A stretch of 64,000 nt of DNA from JAXGOI01 sp040767605 (GCA_040767605.1 JAXGOI010000001.1:1674001-1738000), one strand, 5' to 3'. Counted from the stretch's first letter, positions 51,661-60,865 are shown. Notes: generated from the sequence alone by a model not told the origin. A program made the numbers and translations.

Positions 51661-53103
51661 TTAATTTTCAGGCCGTAAATCCCCATTTGCCGGGGAATCC
51701 AAGAGGCGCCCCTTATAATCAAAGCGGGAGCCATGGCAGGGGCAATCCCAGCTTTTTTCATCCGGGTTCCATTCTAATTGGCAGCCTAAATGAGGGCAGG
51801 CCGTAGGCACCAAATGCACTTCTCCTTTTTCATCTTTATAGGCCCCGATTTTGTGCCCCTCATATTCCACAATGCCCCCATGGCCCAAGGGTAAAGTGGC
51901 TGTATATTCCTTAGGCAGAGCAAAAATTTGCCTGGCTAAGCCCTTTAAAGCCTGGCCGCCGTCATAGGCTAAATTTTTGCCGGCGGCGGAAAGCTTAAAG
52001 CGCCAGGGGGAAAAGATTTCCCCAAAGGGATTATTTTTTCCTGTAATTAAATCCGCCAAAATCAGGGCCGCCGCCATGGAAGTTGTCATGCCCCATTTAT
52101 TAAAGCCCGTTGCCACATACCAATTAGGAGTGGCGGCGGAAAACTCCCCAATATAGGGGATTTTATCTAAAGTCATGCAATCCTGTGCAGACCAAAAGGC
52201 CTTCTCCCGGCTTTGGGGGTAAAATTTAGCCGCCGCTTTTCTTAAAGCGGCATATTTATTTCCAGCGGAATTTTCTCCCGTCCGGTGGCCGCCCCCGCCT
52301 AAAAGGAGTAAATCACCGCTGTTGCGGAAGGAATAACCCCCTCGGTCAACGGAAAGGTACATGCCGTCTAAGGCGGCGGCCTGCTCTAAGGCCAGCACAT
52401 AGGAGTGCTCCTGATGCATTCGGGCAAAATACAGGCCGTGGCTTTTAATAAAGGGATAATGGGCGGCAAAAATGATTTTTTCCGCCCGCAGCGCCCCGTG
52501 GGGGGTTAGGATATCCTGCCCCTTCACAGCCACCGCCCGGCTTTCTTCATAAATATTTAAGGTTTTAATAATTGCCTGTAAAAATTTTAAGGGGTGAAAT
52601 TGCCCCTGCTTTTCAAAGCGCAGAGCCCCCGCCACGGCAAAAGGCAGGGCTGTTTTTTTTGTAAGGCTAGCCGGGATGCCCAGGTTGCGGGCTGCCTCCG
52701 CCTCTTTTTCCAATGGCTCCGCATTTAGGGTGGAATATAAATAAGCGGGCAGCTCCTGAAACTGGCAATTAATTTGCTCCTTTTTAATAAGCCACCGATA
52801 TTCCTGAATGGCCTGTTGATTAGCCTCAGCATATTGGGCAGCCTTATCCATGCCAAAATCCTCAACCAGCCCGGCATAAATTAAATTGTGCTGGGAGGTA
52901 ATTTTAGCCGTTGTGTTTTGGGTTTGGCCGCAGCCGATTCTTCCTGCCTCTAAAACAATGGTATTAAGCCCCCGTTTTTGCAAAAAGTAGGCGCTTAAAG
53001 CCCCGGCTAAACCGCAGCCGATAATAGCCGCATCGCATTTAAGGTTTTCTTCCAGGCGGGGGCGCCGGGGGATTTTGGTATCCATGCGCCAAATAGATGT
53101 CAT
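51661..53103 (-). CDS. FAD-dependent (DAO-type) oxidoreductase with C-terminal Rieske domain
   Basis: The 480-residue protein has an N-terminal dinucleotide motif AAIIGCGLAGALSAYFLQ, an amine-oxidase-like core (QTQNTTAKITSQHN, GFNKWGMTTSMAAALILADL), and a C-terminal Rieske [2Fe-2S] site: CPHLGC around residue 445 and CPCHGSRF about 18 residues later. Such fusions occur in Bacillus YhfW-like proteins. Substrate is unknown. It stands alone on the minus strand with the bidirectional terminator downstream. Confidence 0.9.
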   Translation of the reverse strand: MTSIWRMDTKIPRRPRLEENLKCDAAIIGCGLAGALSAYFLQKRGLNTIVLEAGRIGCGQTQNTTAKITSQHNLIYAGLVEDFGMDKAAQYAEANQQAIQEYRWLIKKEQINCQFQELPAYLYSTLNAEPLEKEAEAARNLGIPASLTKKTALPFAVAGALRFEKQGQFHPLKFLQAIIKTLNIYEESRAVAVKGQDILTPHGALRAEKIIFAAHYPFIKSHGLYFARMHQEHSYVLALEQAAALDGMYLSVDRGGYSFRNSGDLLLLGGGGHRTGENSAGNKYAALRKAAAKFYPQSREKAFWSAQDCMTLDKIPYIGEFSAATPNWYVATGFNKWGMTTSMAAALILADLITGKNNPFGEIFSPWRFKLSAAGKNLAYDGGQALKGLARQIFALPKEYTATLPLGHGGIVEYEGHKIGAYKDEKGEVHLVPTACPHLGCQLEWNPDEKSWDCPCHGSRFDYKGRLLDSPANGDLRPEN

Positions 53104-53360
53104 ACATTCACCCCGTTTTTTATAATTCTTTCTTTATCCTGCCCAGCCCGGCTCTCTTTATGCTTTGGCTTTGGCCTAATAAATTTTTTCGCCCTGCATA
53201 TAAAAAGCATAAAAACCTCTTAAGGGGGGGAGGAACATTTTCTTCCGCCACCCCGTCATTATAATGTGGTTTGTGAGCATTTTAAGGCTAAGTCTTAAGA
53301 TTTTTCTAGACTAATGCTTAAACAAGGGCGGTGCAAGGAGGAGCCATATTCTTTCGTATC

Positions 53361-53388
53361 TTGCTTTGTCTGCCGATTATTGTATAAT
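53361..53388 (+). promoter_or_regulatory. Promoter for the MBOAT gene
   Basis: TTGCTT (53361-53366) and TATAAT (53383-53388) are spaced by 16 bases, about 60 bases before the start. The rest of the 53104-53450 gap holds no gene I can see. Confidence 0.6.
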
Positions 53389-53450
53389 TGAATCATTGTG
53401 CATTATAATAATTGTCTCTGTATGGGGGAAGGCCGCAGCAGGAGGTTTGT

Positions 53451-54857
53451 ATGCTTTTTTCTACCAATATATTTCTATTTGGTTTTTTACCGCTGGTTTT
53501 GAGCGTTTATTTTTTGTTTTTGGGTAAAGCGGATATAAGGATTAAGAATATCTTTCTCTTTTTAGTCAGCCTATTTTTTTATGCCTGGGGTGAGCCAAAA
53601 TTTGTCTTAGTTTTAATTGCCACCATTTTATTTAATTGGTTTTGCGGCCTTTTGATGGGGAAATACAGGTGTCAAAAAAGGCCTGCTCTTTTTCTTACCG
53701 TTTTTATGCTGATTGCTAATTTCGGCCTTCTTTTTGTATATAAATACTTAACTTTTGCCCTAACAAACCTTAACCACCTGGGGATGAATTTTACTATTCC
53801 AAGGATTCTGTTGCCTATTGGAATTTCCTTTTTTATATTTCAGGCTGTTTCCTATGTACTGGATATAAAAAAAGGCAATGCGGCGCCGCAAAAAAACCCG
53901 CTTAATGTGGGGCTTTATATTGCTCTTTTTCCCCAATTAGTGGCCGGGCCTATTGTGCGGTATAGTACCATTGCTCTGCAGATAGATAATCGCAAGACCA
54001 CCTGGGAGGATTTTTCCACAGGGTTTTGCCGTTTTATTCTGGGCCTAGGCAAAAAAGTTTTGATTGCCGATAATATTGCCGTGGTGGCGGATGCCGCTTT
54101 TAAGATGCAAACCGGCCAGCTTTCTGTAAGCTTTGCCTGGCTGGGTGCTTTGGCCTTTGCCTTACAGATCTATTTTGATTTCTCCAGTTATTCTGATATG
54201 GCCATTGGTCTGGCGCGAATTTTTGGTTTCCGTCTTTTGGAGAACTTTAATTATCCTTATATATCTGCAAGCGTCAGCGAATTTTGGCGTCGCTGGCATA
54301 TTTCTCTTTCCTCCTGGTTTCGGGATTATATTTACTTTGCTATGGGGGGCAGCCGGGTAAATAGCAAAGGCCGCCTGGCCTTTAATCTCTTTGTGGTTTG
54401 GCTGGCAACCGGCATTTGGCATGGCGCTAACTGGACTTTTATCTTTTGGGGGCTTTTTTACTTCGCTTTTGTGGCAGGGGAAAAGCTCCTGCCCCAGGCC
54501 TATAAGCCCCGGGGCATAGCAGGGCATTTTTACACTCTGGCGGTAGTTCTGGTAGGCTGGGTTTTTTTCCGCAGCGCGGATATGAATCAGGCCTGGTCTT
54601 ATTTGGCAATAATGAGCGGCCTAAGCGGGCAGGCTTTTATCAGCCCCGAAACCCTTTTCCATTTAAAGGAAAGCTGGTTTTTCTATTCCCTAGGCATACT
54701 TTTTTCTATACCTGTTTGGCCCCGCCTAAAGGGTTGGCTGGCAGATAAACCTCAAGCCCGCTGGATTGTGGTAGCCGGATTTGCCTGCGTTTTTCTTTTC
54801 AGCGTCAGCTATATTGTAAAGGGGAATTTTAATCCCTTTATTTACTTTAATTTTTAA
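53451..54857 (+). CDS. MBOAT-family O-acyltransferase (AlgI/DltB-like)
   Basis: The 468-residue membrane protein has about 10-12 helices and is likely to move acetyl groups across the membrane to an extracellular polymer. Conserved MBOAT segments are PIGISFFIFQAVSYVLDIKK, LFPQLVAGPIVRY, FFDFSSYSDMAIG-like YFDFSSYSDMAIGLAR, WRRWHISLSSWFRDYIYF and the invariant histidine in TGIWHGANWTFIFWGL. The ATG 53451 follows GGAGG. It is paired with an AlgJ-like gene 9 bp downstream. The acetylated polymer is not identifiable from the window. Confidence 0.94.
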   Translation: MLFSTNIFLFGFLPLVLSVYFLFLGKADIRIKNIFLFLVSLFFYAWGEPKFVLVLIATILFNWFCGLLMGKYRCQKRPALFLTVFMLIANFGLLFVYKYLTFALTNLNHLGMNFTIPRILLPIGISFFIFQAVSYVLDIKKGNAAPQKNPLNVGLYIALFPQLVAGPIVRYSTIALQIDNRKTTWEDFSTGFCRFILGLGKKVLIADNIAVVADAAFKMQTGQLSVSFAWLGALAFALQIYFDFSSYSDMAIGLARIFGFRLLENFNYPYISASVSEFWRRWHISLSSWFRDYIYFAMGGSRVNSKGRLAFNLFVVWLATGIWHGANWTFIFWGLFYFAFVAGEKLLPQAYKPRGIAGHFYTLAVVLVGWVFFRSADMNQAWSYLAIMSGLSGQAFISPETLFHLKESWFFYSLGILFSIPVWPRLKGWLADKPQARWIVVAGFACVFLFSVSYIVKGNFNPFIYFNF

Positions 54858-54866
54858 GGAGCCATT

Positions 54867-56072
54867 ATGGAGAAAACTTCGAAAATCATTACCATTCTGT
54901 TGTTGGGATGCATATTCATTATCTCCCTTTTTACTTATGCAAACCTATATACCTCCCTAAAAAGCGAAAGACCTGCCCTAGAAGGGGATATGGCTTTTTT
55001 TGCCGAAGTACAGGCCGCTATTGATTTTACTGATGCCCAATTCAGTGCAGCTATTCCCGGAGAAACATATTTTATTGAGGCTCATGGGCTTTTCCAGCGT
55101 CTGGCGGGGAAAAACTATGTGCAGGATGCCGCCTATGATCGCTCTATTATAAAGGATAACCATGGCTTATTGCACTTTAAGGGCTGGATGTACTCGGCCT
55201 CACAATTTCAGCCTGACCCCTTATTAGAGAGCTATGGCGCTTTTCAGTCTCATTTAAATCAGGCCGGATTACCGCTGCTTTATATTGCCACCCCGGAAAA
55301 ATATATAAATGGTTATACCGAATTTCCACCCACTTTGGAGAATTTTTCCAATCAGAATTTAGAGGTTTTTTTAGGCGGGCTGAGGGAGGCCGGCCTGCCT
55401 TATTGGGATTTGCGGCGGATAATTTCCGAGCCCGCTCCGGATAAAACAGGGCTTTTCTATATTACGGATCATCATTGGACTAATGACGGAGCTTTTTTAG
55501 GTTTTGTTTCCATTCTGGAGGCTCTGGAGGAAATAGGCCTGAATTTGGATAGCAATCATTTTTACCGCAACCCCGAAAATTATAGCCGGGAGGATTATCC
55601 TCATTCCTTCATTGGTTCACAGGGACGCAGGGTAGGGAGGTTTTATACGGCTTTAGATAACTTTACTCTGATTTACCCCAATTTTCCCACAGAGTTCAGT
55701 TTTTTTGTAAATGATAATCCCCCGCGAGAGGGAGATTTCCGCTCCGCCTTTATATACGGGGAGCATTTAGAACCCAAAGATATTTATGCCAATAAATACG
55801 CCGCCTATTTAGGGGGAGATTATGCCCTGGCAACCTTAAAGAATCATCTCCAGCCCCGGTATAAGCTGTTAATTATTAAGGATTCCTTTGCCAACCCTGC
55901 CGTGACCTTTCTTTCTGCCTGTGTGGGGGAAATTAAGCTGGTAGATTTACGCTATTATTGCGGCTCTCTCTATGAGCTGGCTTACGAATATCAACCTGAC
56001 GCGGTGCTTGTCCTTTATAATTCCAGCTCCCTCTCCCGCAACACCTTTGGTTTTGACGGCCCCCTGGAATAA
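54867..56072 (+). CDS. AlgJ/AlgX-like SGNH O-acetyltransferase partner (DHHW protein)
   Basis: This 401-residue protein has an N-terminal membrane anchor (IITILLLGCIFIISLFTYAN) and an extracytoplasmic SGNH-like domain. The DHHW motif is clear (YITDHHWTNDGAFLGF, about residues 200-215). A nucleophile-serine block follows (LIIKDSFANPAVTFL, about 331-345). Working with the MBOAT protein it would acetylate a secreted polysaccharide, by analogy with AlgI/AlgJ systems. A terminator follows. Confidence 0.88.
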   Translation: MEKTSKIITILLLGCIFIISLFTYANLYTSLKSERPALEGDMAFFAEVQAAIDFTDAQFSAAIPGETYFIEAHGLFQRLAGKNYVQDAAYDRSIIKDNHGLLHFKGWMYSASQFQPDPLLESYGAFQSHLNQAGLPLLYIATPEKYINGYTEFPPTLENFSNQNLEVFLGGLREAGLPYWDLRRIISEPAPDKTGLFYITDHHWTNDGAFLGFVSILEALEEIGLNLDSNHFYRNPENYSREDYPHSFIGSQGRRVGRFYTALDNFTLIYPNFPTEFSFFVNDNPPREGDFRSAFIYGEHLEPKDIYANKYAAYLGGDYALATLKNHLQPRYKLLIIKDSFANPAVTFLSACVGEIKLVDLRYYCGSLYELAYEYQPDAVLVLYNSSSLSRNTFGFDGPLE

Positions 56073-56101
56073 AGAAGACCAAAAAGCGGATTTTCCAGCT
56101 T

Positions 56102-56130
56102 AAAAAAACCCGGCAAAAGCCGGGTTTTTT
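56102..56130 (+). terminator. Terminator after the O-acetylation pair
   Basis: AAAAAAACCCGGC (56102-56114), loop AAAA, then GCCGGGTTTTTT (56119-56130). Confidence 0.95.
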
Positions 56131-56183
56131 CTGTTTAAAGTTTTTACATATATTCTATGCAAAATGGCAAATACTTAAGGGTG

Positions 56184-56229
56184 AAAGCTTTACTGAAAGT
56201 TTAATAAAAGTTTAATAAAAGTACTATTA
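56184..56229 (+). repeat. 11-12-bp tandem units upstream of the SDR gene
   Basis: AAAGTTTAATA occurs twice exactly (56196, 56207), flanked by degenerate units at 56184 and 56218, directly before the promoter. Confidence 0.75.
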
Positions 56230-56258
56230 TTGACAAATATATTAAATTATGGTTAAAT
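56230..56258 (+). promoter_or_regulatory. Promoter for the SDR gene
   Basis: TTGACA (56230-56235) and TTAAAT (56253-56258) are spaced by 17 bases, about 52 bases upstream of the start. Confidence 0.55.
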
Positions 56259-56310
56259 TTAGTAATTAGTAATCTTTTGCATTTAGATATTAATTCAGGA
56301 GGCGGATAAA

Positions 56311-57072
56311 ATGAGGTTTGAAGGAAAAACAGTTCTCGTTACCGGAGCAAGTTCCGGCATGGGCTATTCTATTGCTTTAGATTTTGCCAAAGAAGGCGCT
56401 ACGGTAATTGCGGTTGCCAGACGCAAGGAAAGATTAGAAGAATTAGCTGAAGAGGCTAAGGCCATGGCCGGGAGAATCCTTCCTTATAGCGGAGATATCT
56501 CTTCTAAGGAAACAGCGGAAGGCATGATTGATTTTGCCCTTAAAGAATGCGGTAAAATTGATATTTTGGTAAATAATGCCGGCATTATGGATGAATTTAA
56601 GCCCATTGACGAAGTGACGGACGAGTTTTGGGATAATATTATGGCCGTTAATCTTAATGGGCCCTTTATGGCTATGCGTAAAGCGGTTCAAATTATGTTA
56701 AAGCAGGAAACCGGCGGTAATATTATTAATATATCTTCTATCGGCGGAGTATGCGGGGCCCGAGCAGGCGCGGCTTATACGGCATCTAAACATGCCATAG
56801 TCGGCATTACAAAAAATATAGCTTTTATGTATGCCAAGCGGGGTATTCGCTGTAATGCTATTTGCCCGGGGGGTGTTGAAACAGAAGTTATGAATTCCCA
56901 GACAGATATCAGCAAGTTCGGTTTATCCCGTGTTATGGAGGGTTTAGATGCCTCAATTACCCCGGGGAAATCGGAAGATATTTCAGCCGCGGTGCTTTTT
57001 ATCGCAAGTGATGAATCCAAGTTTACAAACGGTGCCGCAATTGTTATAGACGGCGGTGTTTCCTGCAATTAA
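56311..57072 (+). CDS. Short-chain dehydrogenase/reductase
   Basis: The 253-residue SDR protein has the cofactor motif TGASSGMGYSIALDFAKEGA, NNAG, catalytic Ser in INISSIGGV, and YTASKHAIVGITK (Tyr/Lys). Basic residues after the second strand (ARRKE) favour NADPH. It resembles FabG-like oxidoreductases, but no fatty-acid genes are adjacent, so the substrate is unknown. AGGAGG precedes the ATG; it is a single-gene unit with its own promoter and terminator. Confidence 0.92.
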   Translation: MRFEGKTVLVTGASSGMGYSIALDFAKEGATVIAVARRKERLEELAEEAKAMAGRILPYSGDISSKETAEGMIDFALKECGKIDILVNNAGIMDEFKPIDEVTDEFWDNIMAVNLNGPFMAMRKAVQIMLKQETGGNIINISSIGGVCGARAGAAYTASKHAIVGITKNIAFMYAKRGIRCNAICPGGVETEVMNSQTDISKFGLSRVMEGLDASITPGKSEDISAAVLFIASDESKFTNGAAIVIDGGVSCN

Positions 57073-57126
57073 TTTTTTACTGTATTTAGCCCTAATACGG
57101 GGTTAAGCCTTATTTTTAAGGCTAAA

Positions 57127-57175
57127 AAAGACTGCATTAAGGGGTTTATTCCCAATGCAGTCTTTGTTTTTTTTA
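57127..57175 (+). terminator. Terminator after the SDR gene
   Basis: AAAGACTGCATT (57127-57138) pairs with AATGCAGTCTTT (57154-57165), followed by GTTTTTTTT. Confidence 0.92.
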
Positions 57176-57253
57176 AGCAGCCCAAGGGCTTTATTTAAAT
57201 TTGCTTTTTGTGCAAGGCCCTGGTTAAACCTGCTCTAGGATATTTAAACTTAT

Positions 57254-57919
57254 TTAATGAATATCTATACCCCCAAAAACGCAGGTGGCATTTATGGTTA
57301 TAGTGGGCTCTTCATGGTTTGTTTCCCGGCGGATATTATTATCCACCCCGCCGAATATAGGCAAAGAATTTACTACTATATTAACATTATCCGGCATAAA
57401 TAAATCTATGCCGCCAAATACGGCCAGGGCATTAATTTCTATATTTTCTTTAATCAGGGCTTTTTTACAATCTAATTCAATTCCGCCGAAAATTGCGGTA
57501 ATATTACTGCCCTCAAAAACATCCTCCGATAATTTTACCTCCTGCCCCCCAAAAACGGCGGTTAGGGATTTGCCGGAGGCGGAGTTGAAAATATGCTTAG
57601 GCTTCCAGATATTTTTAAAAATAAGATTTAAGCCGATTAAAACAAGAATAACCGGGAAAATCAGCTTAGCCGAAGCATTTTTAGGTAAAATATCTCGGGC
57701 AATTAAAAGTAAAAAAATACCTATTATAAGCGTGGTAAAAGAGCCAAGCTTATTTTGATTTTTTATAATACCGATAATGCTCGGAACAATAATAAATAAA
57801 GTCCACCAGCCTTTAAAGAAAATCTCAAAATTCCAAAGGTTAAAAGCATTTCCGGCAAAAATTACCCCTAAAGCAATAAGAATAAGCCCCCAAATAAGGT
57901 TATTTGATTTTCCTGTCAT
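57254..57919 (-). CDS. LiaF-like membrane protein with FGG-repeat C-terminal domain
   Basis: The 221-residue protein has four N-terminal membrane helices in two hairpins (LIWGLILIALGVIFAGNAFN, TLFIIVPSIIGII, FTTLIIGIFLLLIA, FPVILVLIGLNLIF). A cytoplasmic domain with five FGG turns follows (AVFGGQEV, AIFGGIEL, AVFGGIDL, PIFGGVDN, CVFGGIDI), as in LiaF/DUF2154 cell-wall-stress proteins. No LiaRS-type two-component genes are adjacent, so a stress role is only inferred. Start at ATG 57919 behind GGGGGG. Confidence 0.85.
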   Translation of the reverse strand: MTGKSNNLIWGLILIALGVIFAGNAFNLWNFEIFFKGWWTLFIIVPSIIGIIKNQNKLGSFTTLIIGIFLLLIARDILPKNASAKLIFPVILVLIGLNLIFKNIWKPKHIFNSASGKSLTAVFGGQEVKLSEDVFEGSNITAIFGGIELDCKKALIKENIEINALAVFGGIDLFMPDNVNIVVNSLPIFGGVDNNIRRETNHEEPTITINATCVFGGIDIH

Positions 57920-57993
57920 ATTTAGCCCCCCAAAAAACAATTATGGTTTAAGCTTAACACAGAGAATAAATTAAAACAATAATTTATTTACAC

Positions 57994-58776
57994 TTAAGGC
58001 ATATTGCAGCAATGGTTAAGGGGCCCATTACCTTTGCCTAGGGCTAACCCCGCCTTTAAGGCGCAGTTAATATATTCTTTACCCTTTAATACCCCAAGCT
58101 TTAAATCAAGCCCCAAGGCAAGGTTAGCCGCAATTGCGGAAGATAAGGTGCAGCCGGTGCCATGAGTATTTTCGGTTTCTATATGCCGCCCCGGGAACCA
58201 ATGGTATTCCCCTTTATAATAGAGAAGGTCATCACTGTCTTTTTGGCGGTGGCCGCCTTTAATTAAAATAGCCCCGCCGCAAAAGGAGCTTATTTCCCGG
58301 GCGGCCTTTTGCATATCTTCTCTTGTGCTTATTTTAAGCCCCGTTAAAACCTCAGCCTCAGGGATATTGGGGGTAATCAGGCAGGCCAGAGGAATAAGCA
58401 TATTTTTAAGAGCCGTAAGGGAGGCCTCCTCCATAAGGGAGTGGCCGCTTGTGGAGACCATTACAGGGTCTAAAACAATATTTTCGGCCTTATAAAAGGC
58501 CAGTTTTTGGCTGATTATTTTAATTGTTTCCGGCAGATGAACCATGCCTATTTTTACCGCATCGGGGGGAATATCGCTAAAAACGGCATCTAATTGAGCC
58601 CCTACCATTTCAAGGGGAATATCTAAAACAGAATATACTCCGCAGGTATTTTGAGCTGTTAAGGCTGTAATTACACTCATCCCATAAACCTTATGAGCGG
58701 CAAATGTTTTTAAATCCGCCTGGATTCCGGCGCCGCCGCTGCAATCGGAGCCGGCAATTGTTAATGCTGTTTTCAT
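57994..58776 (-). CDS. thiD: Hydroxymethylpyrimidine/phosphomethylpyrimidine kinase
   Basis: It phosphorylates HMP and HMP-P for thiamine synthesis. The 260-residue ribokinase-fold protein shows TIAGSDCSGGAGIQADLKTF, GMSVITALTAQNT, DPVMVSTSGHSL, NIPEAEVL and the catalytic HGTGCTLSSAIAANLA. It is the last gene of the TPP-riboswitch operon, starting two bases after the HAD gene stop (GGGGTATAAA site). Confidence 0.96.
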   Translation of the reverse strand: MKTALTIAGSDCSGGAGIQADLKTFAAHKVYGMSVITALTAQNTCGVYSVLDIPLEMVGAQLDAVFSDIPPDAVKIGMVHLPETIKIISQKLAFYKAENIVLDPVMVSTSGHSLMEEASLTALKNMLIPLACLITPNIPEAEVLTGLKISTREDMQKAAREISSFCGGAILIKGGHRQKDSDDLLYYKGEYHWFPGRHIETENTHGTGCTLSSAIAANLALGLDLKLGVLKGKEYINCALKAGLALGKGNGPLNHCCNMP

Positions 58777-58777
58777 T

Positions 58778-59428
58778 TTATACCCCTTTATTAATTAATT
58801 CCTGAAAACCGGAAATATAATGATGGCAATTTTCTTTAAGAGATGAACATATTGCCTCCCAAGCCTCATCATAAATGCCGTAAACGATAAACCCCGCCTC
58901 TTTGGCGGTTTTAGCGGCATAGGGAGAATCTTCAAAAACCGCGCATTTTTGCGGGGGAAGGCCCAGATTATGGGCGGCCTGCAAATAAATATCCGGGCTG
59001 TTTTTATCTTTCCCGGCCTCCTGTACCGTTAGTATAACCTTAAAAAAACAATCTATTTCAAGCCTTTTAAGAGCGGCTAAAGCCAGAGGTTTAGGGGTGG
59101 CTGTAGCTATTGCCATAGGAATATTTTTAGCCTTTAAACAGTCTAAAAATTCCCTGGTATAAGCCTTAAGCTCCACAGAGTTTTCATAGCCCTTCTGAAG
59201 CTGCAGCTTCCATTCCTCCAAAATTTCCTTTAGTGTAAGCTCCGGGGTAAAATTATCTGAAAAATACTGGGCGCTTTGCTCCAGAGTAAAATTTTCCACC
59301 CTTTTTACAAGCCCCTCGGGGATGGGGATTCCCCTTTTAAGGAGGAAATCCCGGCCGATATTCTTATAAATACCCATAGAATCTAAAATTGTGCCGTCCA
59401 TATCAAAAATTGCGCCTTCAAAATCCAT
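58778..59428 (-). CDS. HAD-family phosphatase in the thiamine operon
   Basis: The 216-residue HAD (subfamily I) protein has motif I FDMDGTILDS (nucleophile Asp), motif II IATATPKPLA, and motif III/IV FEDSPYAAKTAKEAGF with a helical cap between. It shares one base with thiE and lies two bases from thiD. Context makes it a candidate phosphatase acting on thiamine phosphate or a thiamine intermediate; beta-phosphoglucomutase-like activity is an alternative. Confidence 0.9.
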   Translation of the reverse strand: MDFEGAIFDMDGTILDSMGIYKNIGRDFLLKRGIPIPEGLVKRVENFTLEQSAQYFSDNFTPELTLKEILEEWKLQLQKGYENSVELKAYTREFLDCLKAKNIPMAIATATPKPLALAALKRLEIDCFFKVILTVQEAGKDKNSPDIYLQAAHNLGLPPQKCAVFEDSPYAAKTAKEAGFIVYGIYDEAWEAICSSLKENCHHYISGFQELINKGV

Positions 59429-60066
59429 TATTTCACAACCTTTGCTAGAATTTCCGCAAGTTCTCCGGCGGCTTGCTCAATATCAGGGGCGGCAAGTATT
59501 GCCGATATTACCGCAATTCCGGCAATCCCCGTGCCGGCAAGCTCTTTAAGATTATCTTTATTTATGCCCCCAATTGCCACAACGGGGAGCTTGGTATTTT
59601 TACAAATTGCCTTTAAGGTTTCATGGCTTACCGGGGAGGCATCATCCTTTGAGGAGGTAGGAAAGACAGCCCCCACGCCTAAATAATCCGCTCCGTCTCC
59701 GGCGGCAATTAAAGCCTCCTCCGGGGTGGAGGCAGAAACCCCTATAATTTTTTTGGGGCCCAGGGCTTCCCGGGCTTTTTTACAGTTTAAATCCCCCTGG
59801 CCAATATGGATGCCGGCGGCATCCACCGCCTGGGCAACCTCTAAATTATCATTTACGATTAAAGGTACGGAGTATTTATCCGTCAGCTTTTTTATTTCTT
59901 TGGCTAAAGCTATAAATTCATTTTTGGGGAGGGTTTTTTCTCTGATTTGTACCATGGTTACGCCGTTTTTTAAAGCCACCTCAACCTGCTGGGCAAGGGT
60001 TTTACCCTTTAGCCAGCTTCTATCTGTTACAAGGTAAAGCAGGCATTGTTTCTTAGAGCAATTCAA
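59428..60066 (-). CDS. thiE: Thiamine-phosphate synthase
   Basis: It joins HMP-PP and hydroxyethylthiazole phosphate. The 212-residue TIM-barrel protein has YLVTDRSWLKG, GVTMVQIREKTLPKNEFI, LIVNDNLEVAQAVDAAGIHI, GVSASTPEEAL, DYLGVGAVFPTSSKDDA and VVAIGGINKDNLKEL. It starts at TTG 60066, eight bases behind AGAGG, inside the end of thiM (14-bp overlap). Confidence 0.96.
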   Translation of the reverse strand: MNCSKKQCLLYLVTDRSWLKGKTLAQQVEVALKNGVTMVQIREKTLPKNEFIALAKEIKKLTDKYSVPLIVNDNLEVAQAVDAAGIHIGQGDLNCKKAREALGPKKIIGVSASTPEEALIAAGDGADYLGVGAVFPTSSKDDASPVSHETLKAICKNTKLPVVAIGGINKDNLKELAGTGIAGIAVISAILAAPDIEQAAGELAEILAKVVK

Positions 60067-60865
60067 TTTTCATACCTCTTTCTAAAATATTTGCATTCAT
60101 ATTGCTTACGGCATCTATAAGCTTTATACGAAGGCTGCCTGTGCCAAGCCGGTTTTTTTCTACTTCTGCCTGGGCCGATTCACCGGCTAAACCCATAATT
60201 GTTACGGCTGTGGCGGCGGCCTCTAAAAAATTGCCTGTTATGCCGCAAAAGCACCCCACAAGGCAGGAGCACATACAGCCTGTGCCGGTTATTTTACTCA
60301 TAAGGGGGTGGCCGTTTTTTATGCCGTAGGCCGTATTGCCGTCGCTTATAATATCCGTTTCCCCGGTAATGGCAATTACAGATTTTGTGGTTTTGGCAAA
60401 ATCTTTGGCTAATTTGGCGGCGGCTTTAATATTTAAAGCGTCCCCCAGGCCGGCATCTACCCCCCGGGTTTTGCCAAAGCCTGAGGCGGCCACTTTAATT
60501 TCAGATATATTCCCCCGAATAACCGCAAAATTTACTTCCTCAAGCAGGCGGTTTGTGGTTTTAGTGCGTAGGGGGGAGGCCCCATTACCCACAGGGTCTA
60601 AAATTACCGGCTTATTTAAGCTATTCGCTTTTTTGCCGGCTAAAACCATAGCCTCAATGGTTTTTTGATTAAGAGTACCTATATTCAGCACAAGGCTGTC
60701 GCAAATGGAGATTATATCTTCAACCTCATCAATATCATCCGCCATAATAGGGGAGCCCCCGATAGCTAAAATAATATTTGCGCAATCGTTTACGGTTACA
60801 TAATTGGTAATATTGTGTACTAAAGGGTGTTTATCTTTTAATTCTGTAATCAGCGCGGGGTTCAT
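60053..60865 (-). CDS. thiM: Hydroxyethylthiazole kinase
   Basis: This salvage kinase acts on the thiazole moiety. The 270-residue protein begins with HPLVHNITNYVTVNDCANII and has SPIMADDIDEVEDII, LDPVGNGASPLRT, the catalytic-loop GTGCMCSCLVGCF and a C-terminal helical segment. AGGAGG precedes the ATG. It is the first gene after the TPP riboswitch. Absence of thiC/thiG here points to salvage rather than de novo synthesis, at least from this operon. Confidence 0.96.
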   Translation of the reverse strand: MNPALITELKDKHPLVHNITNYVTVNDCANIILAIGGSPIMADDIDEVEDIISICDSLVLNIGTLNQKTIEAMVLAGKKANSLNKPVILDPVGNGASPLRTKTTNRLLEEVNFAVIRGNISEIKVAASGFGKTRGVDAGLGDALNIKAAAKLAKDFAKTTKSVIAITGETDIISDGNTAYGIKNGHPLMSKITGTGCMCSCLVGCFCGITGNFLEAAATAVTIMGLAGESAQAEVEKNRLGTGSLRIKLIDAVSNMNANILERGMKIELL

